Shown in pieces: positions 57,448 to 64,000 of a stretch of DNA of 64,000 nucleotides. Position numbers and translations under genes: made by a program. The DNA comes from Marilutibacter spongiae (GTDB lineage: Bacteria; Pseudomonadota; Gammaproteobacteria; Xanthomonadales; Xanthomonadaceae), in contig NZ_JACHTF010000004.1 of NCBI RefSeq assembly GCF_014145325.1, positions 1 to 64,000 on the forward strand, in the 5' to 3' direction. The notes under the pieces were generated by a model, which searched no databases, was not told the DNA's origin, and worked only from the letters and a program-made list of their open reading frames with translations. Numbering within the stretch: position 1 is the stretch's first letter; every line of letters starts with the position of its first letter.

Positions 57448-57915
57448 TCAGTCCTTGCCGAGCTTGTCGCCGGTCATCAGTGCCCTGAGGATCCGCTCCT
57501 CGTCGGCATGACGGGCCAGGCCGCCCACCACGTGCGCGACTTCCGGCGCGGTGATGATGCCGCCCATGGCGACTTCGCCGAGCGTGCCGAACGCGCTCTG
57601 GAAAGCGGACATGCCTTCATTGAGGATCGCCTGCCGGCTCTGCGCCGCGCAGCGCTGGGCGATGAGGTCCTCGAAGACCGCCGCGGCCTCGCGCGTCAGC
57701 TGCTCGCCGCGCACCTCGTCGATGTCGACCAGGTCGGCCACGCCCGGGTGGCGCGACATGGCGAAGAAGATCCAGCGCACCAGCGCCTGCTTGTCGGCAT
57801 CGGTGGACGAGGCCACCAGGCACTGCCCCAGGCGTTGCTGGAATTCGCCGGCCTGGGCGTTAGCGGTCGCGGCCAGGCCCAGCAGGGCCACCGCCAGCGT
57901 GTGTTTGACTCCCAT
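57448..57915 (-). CDS. Exported hypothetical protein
   Basis: A 155-aa protein with signal peptide MGVKHTLAVALLGLAATANA. The mature part is mostly helical and carries two Cys (GQCLVAS and QRCAAQ) that may pair. DADKQALVRWIFFAMSRHP and FGTLGEVAMGG are features, but I do not recognise a family. AGGGG lies just before the ATG. Confidence 0.75.
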   Translation of the reverse strand: MGVKHTLAVALLGLAATANAQAGEFQQRLGQCLVASSTDADKQALVRWIFFAMSRHPGVADLVDIDEVRGEQLTREAAAVFEDLIAQRCAAQSRQAILNEGMSAFQSAFGTLGEVAMGGIITAPEVAHVVGGLARHADEERILRALMTGDKLGKD

Positions 57916-58001
57916 CCCCTCTCCCCTTCGTCTAGCGATTGCGTCGCCGGCAGCCCGGGACGACCGGTCGGCATGTTCGCACATCGGGGGAGGTGGGACG
58001 C

Positions 58002-58736
58002 TCAGTCGTCGTTCGCGGCCGCGCCGCAGCACTTCTTGTACTTCCTGCCGCTGCCGCAGGGGCAGGGCGCGTTGCGCTCGGGCACGTCCGCGCGCCGCAG
58101 GGGTTCGCGCGGCGTCAGGGCCTCGATCCGGTGGTGGTGCAGGTCGGCCAGCATGTCCGGGAGCCCGGCGATGACCTCCAGGCGCTCGCGGTAACTCACC
58201 GGGGTCCCCGGCGCCGTCGGGTCGTCGCCGATCACCTCGCCGCTGGCGAGCCGGTCGAAGAGCACGAAGATCTCGTCGATCCAGTCGTTCTCGTCCAGCC
58301 AGCGCTCCCACGCCGCCTCGCGCAACTCGACGCCGCGGAAGAAGCCCAGCGCCCAGTCGCAGCCAACGTCGAGCTCGTCGTCCTCGATGTCCTCGGGCAG
58401 GCCTTCCTCGGGGTCCTCCGGCAGCCACAGCAGCGGCGCGAGGTGGTCGGGCAGGTCGTCGCCGCCGTGGCGCACGCGCGCGGCCGCCATGTTGCGGTGG
58501 CCCAGCAACAGGGACTCCACCGCCTCGCGCTCGGCCTCGTCGGCCCAACGCGGCGGCGTGCCCCACACTGCGGGCATCCATTCGCTGGCGGGCACGTCCT
58601 CCGGTCCCACGGCCAGTGCGGAGAGGTAGCCGTCGAGGGCTTCCAGGTTGAAACCCTTGAACGGCACGGCACGCTGCTCGAGCAGTTCGGCCAGCTGTTC
58701 GATCCGGGCGTCGTCGAGATAGGCGGGAGCGGTCAT
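58002..58736 (-). CDS. YecA/UPF0149 family protein with C-terminal SEC-C zinc motif
   Basis: A 244-aa protein. The helical UPF0149 domain ([43 protein letters not shown]) is followed by SEC-C ([17 protein letters not shown]), which binds one zinc ion as in SecA. E. coli YecA associates with ribosomes and SecA. The ATG at 58736 is preferred to a longer start at 58766. It is divergent from ychJ, which also carries a SEC-C motif. Confidence 0.88.
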   Translation of the reverse strand: MTAPAYLDDARIEQLAELLEQRAVPFKGFNLEALDGYLSALAVGPEDVPASEWMPAVWGTPPRWADEAEREAVESLLLGHRNMAAARVRHGGDDLPDHLAPLLWLPEDPEEGLPEDIEDDELDVGCDWALGFFRGVELREAAWERWLDENDWIDEIFVLFDRLASGEVIGDDPTAPGTPVSYRERLEVIAGLPDMLADLHHHRIEALTPREPLRRADVPERNAPCPCGSGRKYKKCCGAAANDD

Positions 58737-58792
58737 GGTGGGGGCACGCAGAGACGGGACGCGCATGGTAGCCCGTCGGGCCGCAACGCGCC

Positions 58793-58798
58793 GACAAT
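58793..58798 (+). promoter_or_regulatory. -10 hexamer of a probable leaderless ychJ promoter
   Basis: GACAAT, 6 nt, then the ATG of ychJ. Confidence 0.45.
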
Positions 58799-58804
58799 AG
58801 CCCC

Positions 58805-59188
58805 ATGGCCACGCCCTGCCCCTGCGATCCCCACCGCGACTTCGCCACGTGCTGCGGCCCGTTGCTGGCCGGCGCGCGCCGCGCCCCGGACGCCGAGGCA
58901 CTGATGCGGTCGCGCTACAGCGCCTACGAGCGCGGCGACGCGGCCTACCTGCTCGCCACCTGGCATCCCGACACCCGCCCGCCCGCGCTGGAGTTCGATG
59001 CAGGGGTGCGCTGGCTGGGCCTGGACGTGAAGCGCCATGCGCCGGGCGACGACGGCATGGCTGTCGTCGAGTTCGTGGCGCGCTACCGCGTCGGCGGCCA
59101 ACGCGCGGTGCGGCTGCACGAGATCAGCCGCTTCCAGCGCATGGATGGCGAATGGCTGTACCTCGACGGCCGGTTTCCGTCCGGCTGA
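58805..59188 (+). CDS. ychJ: YchJ family (UPF0225) protein
   Basis: A 127-aa protein, slightly shorter than E. coli YchJ. The N-terminal zinc motif [19 protein letters not shown] is followed by an NTF2-like domain ([48 protein letters not shown]). The second SEC-C motif often found at the C-terminus is absent. Function unknown. Upstream lies a -10 hexamer six bases from the ATG. Confidence 0.92.
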   Translation: MATPCPCDPHRDFATCCGPLLAGARRAPDAEALMRSRYSAYERGDAAYLLATWHPDTRPPALEFDAGVRWLGLDVKRHAPGDDGMAVVEFVARYRVGGQRAVRLHEISRFQRMDGEWLYLDGRFPSG

Positions 59189-59328
59189 GCGCGACACGGG
59201 CTATGCCTCGTGTTGCCGTTGCCGTTGGACCTTCGCCGCTTCGAGGCCGCCGAGCAGCGCAGGCCGTGGCGGTCGGAGAGGCGCCCTTGTTTGAGCGAAG
59301 CGAGTTCGGCCACCGTGCCGCCAGGGCC

Positions 59329-60210
59329 GTAGGATGGGTAGCGCGAGGCAAGACCCATCACTCATCGTGCGTGCAATCCCGCGACGGTGGGTTTCGCCTT
59401 CGGCTCTACCCACCCTACGAATCGGGGCGAGAGGCGAAATCGTAGGATGGGTAGCGCGAGGCAAAACCCATCGTCCGTCGTGCGTGCAATCCCGCGACGG
59501 TGGGTTTCGCCTTCGGCTCTACCCACCCTACGAATCGGGGCGAGAGGCGAAAACGTAGGACGGGTAGCGCGAAGCAAAACCCATCGTCCGTCGTGCGCGC
59601 AATCCCACGATGGTGGGTTTCGCCTTTGGCTCTACCCACCCTACGAATCGGGGCGAGAGGCGAAATCGTAGGATGGGTAGCGCGAGGCAAGACCCATCAC
59701 TCATCGTGCGTGCAATCCCACGACGGTGGGTTTCGCGTTCGGCTCTACCCACCCTACGAATCGGGGCGAGAGGCGAAAACGCAGGATGGGTAGCGCGAGG
59801 CAAGACCCATCACTCATCGTGCGTGCAATCCCGCGACGGTGGGTTTCGCCTTCGGCTCTACCCACCCTACGAATCGGGGCGAGAGGCGAAATCGTAGGAT
59901 GGGTAGCGCGAAGCAAAACCCATCGTCCGTCTTGCGCGCAATCCCACGACGGTGGGTTTCGCGTTCGGCTCTACCCACCCTACGAATCGGGGCGAGAGGC
60001 GAAAACGCAGGATGGGTAGCGCGAAGCAAAACCCATCGTCCGTCGTGCGTGCAATCCCGCGACGGTGGGTTTCGCCTTCGGCTCTACCCACCCTACGAGG
60101 CGGGCAAGAGACAGCACCTCAGGATGGGTAGCGCGAAGCAGAACCCGTCATTCGTCGTGCATGCAATCCCGCGATGGGGGGGTCGCCTTCGGCGCTACCC
60201 ACCCTACGGC
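59329..60210. repeat. Tandem array B: 7.8 copies of the 113-bp unit, inverted to array A
   Basis: Copies begin at about 59331, 59444, 59557, 59670, 59783, 59896, 60009 and 60121. Units are nearly identical, and the last lacks its spacer. The unit is the reverse complement of array A, spacer included. It fills most of the 59189-60452 gap; 59189-59328 and 60211-60289 show nothing else. Reading frames in it are by-products of the repeat: 113 is not a multiple of 3, so the frame shifts each copy. Confidence 0.92.
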
Positions 60211-60289
60211 GACTGGGATAACGAAGAGGGATATGCAAAGACGCCTGAGACGGGTGGCCAGTCATCGGGACAACCGCGGAGACCGGACG

Positions 60290-60317
60290 AAAAAAAAGGC
60301 GCGACTTCCGTCGCGCC
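60290..60317 (-). terminator. Intrinsic terminator of the lipoprotein gene at 60453
   Basis: On the minus strand, stem GGCGCGAC/GTCGCGCC with loop GGAA is followed by eight T. It lies 135 nt downstream of the stop. Confidence 0.92.
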
Positions 60318-60452
60318 GGGGCTTGCCCACCCAAAGGGTGGAGAGAGTCGATCCGGAGCGGGCGCGACAGGCATCCAGGGAGAGAAGTGGATGCCTGCCG
60401 CGCGAGCTGCCGTTACCGCATGCCGCCGCCGGGCCCTTCGGCCGGCACGGGC

Positions 60453-60950
60453 TTACTTGACCTCGAAATCGCGGCTCTGCACGACCTTGCCGTCGAGCAT
60501 CACGTCCAGCTTGTAACTGCCGGCCGGCCAGCCGTCGGGCTTGCTGATCTGGAAGGCGGTCACGCCCTTGCCGCTCAGGTTGACGTCCTGGGTTTCCTCG
60601 TGGACGACGGTGTCGCCGCCGAAGGTCCACTTCACGCCCAGCCTGGCCGGGACCGTTGCCGCCGGGTCGGTGGTCATCGTCGACACCGAGGCATGGATGG
60701 TGTCCGCCGGCGCGAAGGCGCTGGCGGGCGCGGTCACGCGCATGTCCGGACCGACCGCCGTGCCGAGCTCGACGCCGGTGACCTCCGCGCTCGCCGCCAT
60801 CGGCGCGGCCTCGGTGGTCGGCTCGAGGGTCGGCGGCGGCGGGGCCGTGGTGGCCTCCGGGGCGGCCGGCTCGTCCTTCTTGCAGCCGGCCACGGCCAGG
60901 GTGGCGACCAGGGCGGCGGCGACGGCGTACGTCGTGCGGTTACGGATCAT
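60453..60950 (-). CDS. Lipoprotein with Pro/Thr-rich linker
   Basis: A 165-aa predicted lipoprotein. VAAALVATLAVAGC gives lipidated Cys-23, followed by KKDE. Residues 25-55 are an Ala/Pro/Thr linker. The C-terminal half (VKWTFGGDTVVHEETQDVNL, FQISKPDGWPAGSYKLDVML) is a small beta-sandwich reminiscent of Ig-like domains. AAGGAG lies six bases before the ATG. No function known. Confidence 0.8.
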   Translation of the reverse strand: MIRNRTTYAVAAALVATLAVAGCKKDEPAAPEATTAPPPPTLEPTTEAAPMAASAEVTGVELGTAVGPDMRVTAPASAFAPADTIHASVSTMTTDPAATVPARLGVKWTFGGDTVVHEETQDVNLSGKGVTAFQISKPDGWPAGSYKLDVMLDGKVVQSRDFEVK

Positions 60951-61039
60951 GCAGTTCTCCTTGAATCTTGCGTGTTGAATCTTGCGTGGTTCGAATGGAT
61001 GGGATCGGCGCGCAGGCGGCAGCGGGCGACGTGCCGGCG

Positions 61040-61360
61040 TCAGCTGGCGTCGTCCCCGAGCACCGGAATGCGCAGCACCTGGCCCGGGTGGATGCGGTCC
61101 GGGTCGTCGAGCTGGTCGCGGTTGGCCTCGAAGATCGCGTGCCAGCGGCTGGCCTTGCCGTAGAAGCGCTGGGCGATCGCGGACAGCGTGTCGCCCTTCT
61201 CGACGGTGTAGGCCTGCTCGACCGGATCGGGCTCGATGATTTCCTCGGTGGACTGCACCGAGGACTGCACGTTGCTGAAATCCGGCTTCTCGACGATCTC
61301 CTCGGTGCTCTTGACCGAGCTCTTCACGTTGGAGAAATCAGGCTTCTTGTCGGTACTCAT
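61040..61360 (-). CDS. LysM-domain protein with duplicated N-terminal segment
   Basis: A 106-aa protein. Residues 6-24 and 25-43 are near-identical repeats (KPDFSNVKSSVKSTEEIVE and KPDFSNVQSSVQSTEEIIE). Residues about 50-100 are a LysM domain (YTVEKGDTLSAIAQRFYGKA ... HPGQVLRIP) close to that of YgaU. No signal peptide is visible, which is also true of YgaU. The ATG at 61360 gives this start; the frame is open 17 codons further. A palindrome CTTGGGTCCCAAG lies about 35 bp upstream. Confidence 0.82.
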   Translation of the reverse strand: MSTDKKPDFSNVKSSVKSTEEIVEKPDFSNVQSSVQSTEEIIEPDPVEQAYTVEKGDTLSAIAQRFYGKASRWHAIFEANRDQLDDPDRIHPGQVLRIPVLGDDAS

Positions 61361-61479
61361 CCAGGGCCATCCTCGGCGATCGGGTTCTTGGGACCCAAGG
61401 TCGCATGGCACCTGTTAAGGAAATATCGCGCCGGTGTAAAAGCCACCGCGAAAGTCGGCGCAAACCTGAACGCAGCGCG

Positions 61480-62304
61480 CTACTGGCGTGTGTCGCGCGT
61501 CGCAATCGGGCGTTCGTGCCCGGGCGTGGCGCGCCAGGGGTTGATGTCCAGGCCGCCGCGACGGGTATAGCGCGCCTCGACCGAGAGGCTTGCCGGCCGG
61601 GCCCGCGCCAGCAGGTCGGTGAAGATCCGCTCCACGCATTGCTCGTGGAATTCGGCGTGGTCGCGGAAAGACACCAGATAGCGCAGCAGGGCGGCGCGAT
61701 CCAGGCGCGGCCCGCGATAGGCCACGACCACGGTCGCCCAGTCGGGCTGGCCGGTGACCGGGCAGTTGGATTTCAGCAGGCTGCTGCGCAGGGTCTCGGC
61801 CACCTCGTGGCCGGCATCGGCGCGCAGCAGGCCGGCATCCGGCGGGCCGTAGGCGTCGACCTCGACCTCGATCGCGTCGATGTCCTCGCCCTCGCCGCCG
61901 GCAGCCAGCGGCGGCAGGCCGAAGGCGACCGCAACCGGGGCGCCGGCCACCGCGGACAGGTCCAGGGCGATGCGATCTCGCACCGCCGCGTCGTCGTCGA
62001 ACGCGGTCGCATTGAAGGAGTTGAGGTAGAGCTTGAGCGACTTGGACTCGACCAGGCAGGGCGAGTCGGCCGGGACCTCGAACGTCGCCGTCGCCATGCA
62101 GGGTTTGCCGCGCGGGTCCAACCAGCCCAGCTCGTAGGCGTGCCAGCGGTCGACGCCGACGAAGGGCAAGGCGTCGCCATCGAGGCCGATCGCGCGGCGA
62201 CCGGTTTCGCGGGCGATCGGGAACAGCAGGCCCGCGTCGTAGTGGCGCGGGTAGTCGACGTGGCGGCCGAGCGGCAGGGACGGCGGGTTCGAAGCGGGAT
62301 CCAT
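61480..62304 (-). CDS. queF: NADPH-dependent 7-cyano-7-deazaguanine reductase
   Basis: Reduces preQ0 to preQ1 for queuosine in tRNA; 274 aa, the long bimodular YqcD form. [13 protein letters not shown] is the QueF motif near residue 87. The nucleophilic Cys is in [17 protein letters not shown] and the substrate Glu in [16 protein letters not shown] hexamer lies exactly six bases before the ATG, so the message is probably leaderless. The last 15 residues are basic and less conserved. Confidence 0.96.
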   Translation of the reverse strand: MDPASNPPSLPLGRHVDYPRHYDAGLLFPIARETGRRAIGLDGDALPFVGVDRWHAYELGWLDPRGKPCMATATFEVPADSPCLVESKSLKLYLNSFNATAFDDDAAVRDRIALDLSAVAGAPVAVAFGLPPLAAGGEGEDIDAIEVEVDAYGPPDAGLLRADAGHEVAETLRSSLLKSNCPVTGQPDWATVVVAYRGPRLDRAALLRYLVSFRDHAEFHEQCVERIFTDLLARARPASLSVEARYTRRGGLDINPWRATPGHERPIATRDTRQ

Positions 62305-62310
62305 GCGCCC

Positions 62311-62316
62311 ATTCTA
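62311..62316 (-). promoter_or_regulatory. -10 hexamer of a probable leaderless queF promoter
   Basis: TAGAAT, 6 nt, then the queF ATG; same hexamer and spacing as polA. Confidence 0.55.
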
Positions 62317-62350
62317 GCGGGCCCGGGGCAGGCTGCCGGGCCCGCGTGCG

Positions 62351-63682
62351 TCAGCCGCGCGGCGGATCGTTGAGGTAGTCCAGGGCAACCTGCAGCATGG
62401 CGCGCACGCCCACGTCCAGGGCCGATTCATCGAGAAGGAATTCCGGCGAATGGTTGCTGGGTGCGGTACGCGGGTCGCGCCCCTTGGGGGTGGCGCCGAC
62501 GAAGAAGAACACGCCCGGCGCCTGCTGGGCATAGAACGAGAAGTCCTCCGCGCCCATCGTCAGCCCCGGGTCGACCACGTTGTCCGCCCCGACGACCTTT
62601 TCCAGGCTGGGCAGCATGCGCGCGGTCAGCGCCGGGTCGTTCACCGTCACCGGGTTGCCCTTGGTGTCGGGCACCTGCGCCACGGCGGTGGCGCCATTGG
62701 CCTCGGCGACCTTTTCGGCGATGGTCTTGAGCTCGCTGAAGACCTCCTGGCGCATGCCCTCGTCGAAGGTGCGGATGGTGCCCACCATCTCGACCTGGTC
62801 GGGGATGATGTTGTAGCGGATGCCGCCGTGGATGGCGCCGAAGCTGACCACCACCGGCTGCTTGGCGATGTTCTGCCGGCGGCTGACGATGGTCTGCGCA
62901 CTGCCGATGATGTCGGCCGCGGTCACGACCGGGTCGATCCCGCCCCAGGGCGCCGAACCGTGGGTCTGGCGCCCCTTGACCACGATGTTGAAGCGGTCGG
63001 AAGCCGCCATCGTCGGCCCGGCGTGGACGCCGATCTGCCCGGCGTTGAGAGTGCTGAAGACGTGCATGCCGAACACGGCGTCGGGCTTGAAGTCCTTGAA
63101 GATCCCCTGCGCCAGCATTTCCTCGGCGCCGCCCTCCTCGCCGTCGGGCGGGCCTTCCTCCGCCGGCTGGAAGATGAACATCACCTCGCCCGGCAGATCG
63201 TCCTTCATCGCCACCAGGGCCTCGGCCACGCCCATCAGCACGCTGGTATGGGCGTCGTGGCCGCAGGCGTGCATGACGCCGGTCTCCTGGCCGTTGAAGG
63301 TGGTGGTGACCCTGGACGCGAACGGCACGTCGGTGCGTTCGGTGACCGGCAGCGCGTCCATGTCGGCGCGCAGGGCGATGCGCGGCCCGGGCTTGCCGCC
63401 CTTGAGGATCGCGGTGACGCCGGTGGTCGCGATGCCGGTGCGGGGCTGAAGGCCCAGCGCACGCAGGTGGTCGGCGACCAGGGCCGAGGTGCGGGTCTCG
63501 CGGTTGCCCAGCTCGGGATGGGCGTGGATGTCGCGACGCCATGCGACCACCTTGGCGTCGACCGCCTTCGCGGCGGCGGCGACCTCCGGGCGTTCGCCCG
63601 CGGACTGTGCCCGCGCCGGCGCCGCGAGCGGCAGGGCGAGGGCGACGGACAGGACGAGCGGGATCACGGGGGTGGCGCGCAT
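62351..63682 (-). CDS. Exported M20 family amidohydrolase
   Basis: A 443-aa metal-dependent hydrolase of the aminoacylase/carboxypeptidase group. Signal peptide MRATPVIPLVLSVALALPLA. Metal-site motifs: ADMDALPV, GVMHACGHDAHTSVLMG, QPAEEGPPDG and MHVFS, with MGAEDFSFYAQQAPGVFFFV at the C-terminus. Likely cleaves N-acyl amino acids or peptides in the periplasm. GGAG precedes the ATG at 63682. It has the same orientation as queF, 46 bp upstream of it. Confidence 0.93.
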   Translation of the reverse strand: MRATPVIPLVLSVALALPLAAPARAQSAGERPEVAAAAKAVDAKVVAWRRDIHAHPELGNRETRTSALVADHLRALGLQPRTGIATTGVTAILKGGKPGPRIALRADMDALPVTERTDVPFASRVTTTFNGQETGVMHACGHDAHTSVLMGVAEALVAMKDDLPGEVMFIFQPAEEGPPDGEEGGAEEMLAQGIFKDFKPDAVFGMHVFSTLNAGQIGVHAGPTMAASDRFNIVVKGRQTHGSAPWGGIDPVVTAADIIGSAQTIVSRRQNIAKQPVVVSFGAIHGGIRYNIIPDQVEMVGTIRTFDEGMRQEVFSELKTIAEKVAEANGATAVAQVPDTKGNPVTVNDPALTARMLPSLEKVVGADNVVDPGLTMGAEDFSFYAQQAPGVFFFVGATPKGRDPRTAPSNHSPEFLLDESALDVGVRAMLQVALDYLNDPPRG

Positions 63683-63790
63683 GGGAGGCTCCGGTTCAGG
63701 ACCCGTCGATCCTAGCGGGGATACCCCTTGGCCGCATCCGACCATCCGCCAATCCGCCGCCGGTGCCGGCGCACCACCGGGCGCCCCGCC

Positions 63791-64000
63791 TCAGTCCGCC
63801 GCTGCGGTGGAATCCCGCCGGGCGTCGCGCGCCGGTTCCGCGGGCCAGCGGTCCTCGTACAGGTGCAGGGCCTGCCGCGCCGCCCAGCCTTCGCTTTCGA
63901 GCATGGGCCGCGGATAGAAGGCCTCGACATGGCCCAGGCAGAGGATGGCGACCGGTCGCGCGTCCCCGGGCATGCCCAGCAGTCGCGCGACCCGGTCGAC
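63791..64000 (-). CDS. bluB: C-terminal end of a BluB-like flavoprotein (truncated by window edge)
   Basis: Sixty-nine codons run from the right edge to the stop at 63791. The visible segment LLGMPGDARPVAILCLGHVE then AFYPRPMLESEGWA and LHLYEDRW resembles the C-terminus of 5,6-dimethylbenzimidazole synthase (BluB, nitroreductase fold), which makes the lower ligand of cobalamin. The FMN and catalytic regions lie outside the window, so this is a tentative call; another nitroreductase is possible. Confidence 0.5.
   Translation of the reverse strand, partial: VDRVARLLGMPGDARPVAILCLGHVEAFYPRPMLESEGWAARQALHLYEDRWPAEPARDARRDSTAAAD

Noticed and set aside
59329-60210. CRISPR array
   Set aside because: Units are contiguous 113-bp tandem copies with no unique spacers, and no cas genes lie nearby.
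59329-60516. Several overlapping 70-225-codon frames in the repeat array
   Set aside because: All are translations of the 113-bp repeat; the repeat is not a multiple of three and there is no ribosome site or domain.

Overview
This is a GC-rich stretch of chromosome from a member of the Xanthomonadaceae, most like Lysobacter or Luteimonas. The evidence is the rhlB / trxA / rho order, an Ax21-family outer-membrane protein, an OleA close to the Xanthomonas enzyme, and a xanthomonadin-type aryl-polyene cluster with a XanB2-like chorismatase. I see no rRNA, tRNA, phage, insertion sequence or CRISPR. Coding is dense, and many neighbours overlap by ATGA or 8 nt.

Layout. 1-4.0 kb: RNA metabolism (rhlB, cut by the window edge; trxA; rho with a long basic N-terminal extension). 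4.0-14 kb: two exported TonB-C-terminal-like proteins, a Kef-type antiporter, a membrane-anchored 1129-aa ankyrin protein coupled to ycgL, and cydAB for a short-Q-loop bd oxidase. 14-23.6 kb: S9 peptidase, oleA, a DUF4156 lipoprotein, an M16 peptidase, an SDR, trmL and ax21. 23.6-24.3 kb: a gene-free stretch with a 155-bp inverted-repeat element and, immediately downstream of polA, a probable sRNA with three C-rich loops resembling sX13. 24.3-37 kb: polA, DUF2782 lipoprotein, HU-like protein, uvrD, a gluzincin, yqhA, a GST, a DPP IV-type S9 peptidase and a DUF885 peptidase.

37.1-53.0 kb: a 17-gene aryl-polyene (xanthomonadin-type) pigment cluster. XanB2 would supply the hydroxybenzoate starter from chorismate. 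The ACP, ketosynthase / chain-length-factor pair, ketoreductase and two hotdog dehydratases would build the polyene. A LpxL-like acyltransferase and a GT2 glycosyltransferase would attach it to a lipid carrier, and a LolA-like protein plus an MMPL/RND exporter would move it to the outer membrane. Two halogenase-like flavoproteins sit at opposite ends. A starter-activating ligase, a second ACP and a phosphopantetheinyl transferase are not visible, so they must lie elsewhere.

53.4-64 kb: hemB to ychJ, flanked by two tandem arrays of the same 113-bp unit in opposite orientations, then aroE, ykgJ, two SEC-C proteins, a lipoprotein, a LysM protein, queF, an M20 amidohydrolase and the 3' end of a BluB-like gene.

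A recurring regulatory theme is leaderless transcription: polA, uvrD, hemB, ychJ and queF each have a -10-like hexamer exactly 6 nt before the ATG, and one pigment-cluster flavoprotein gene has one 7 nt before it.
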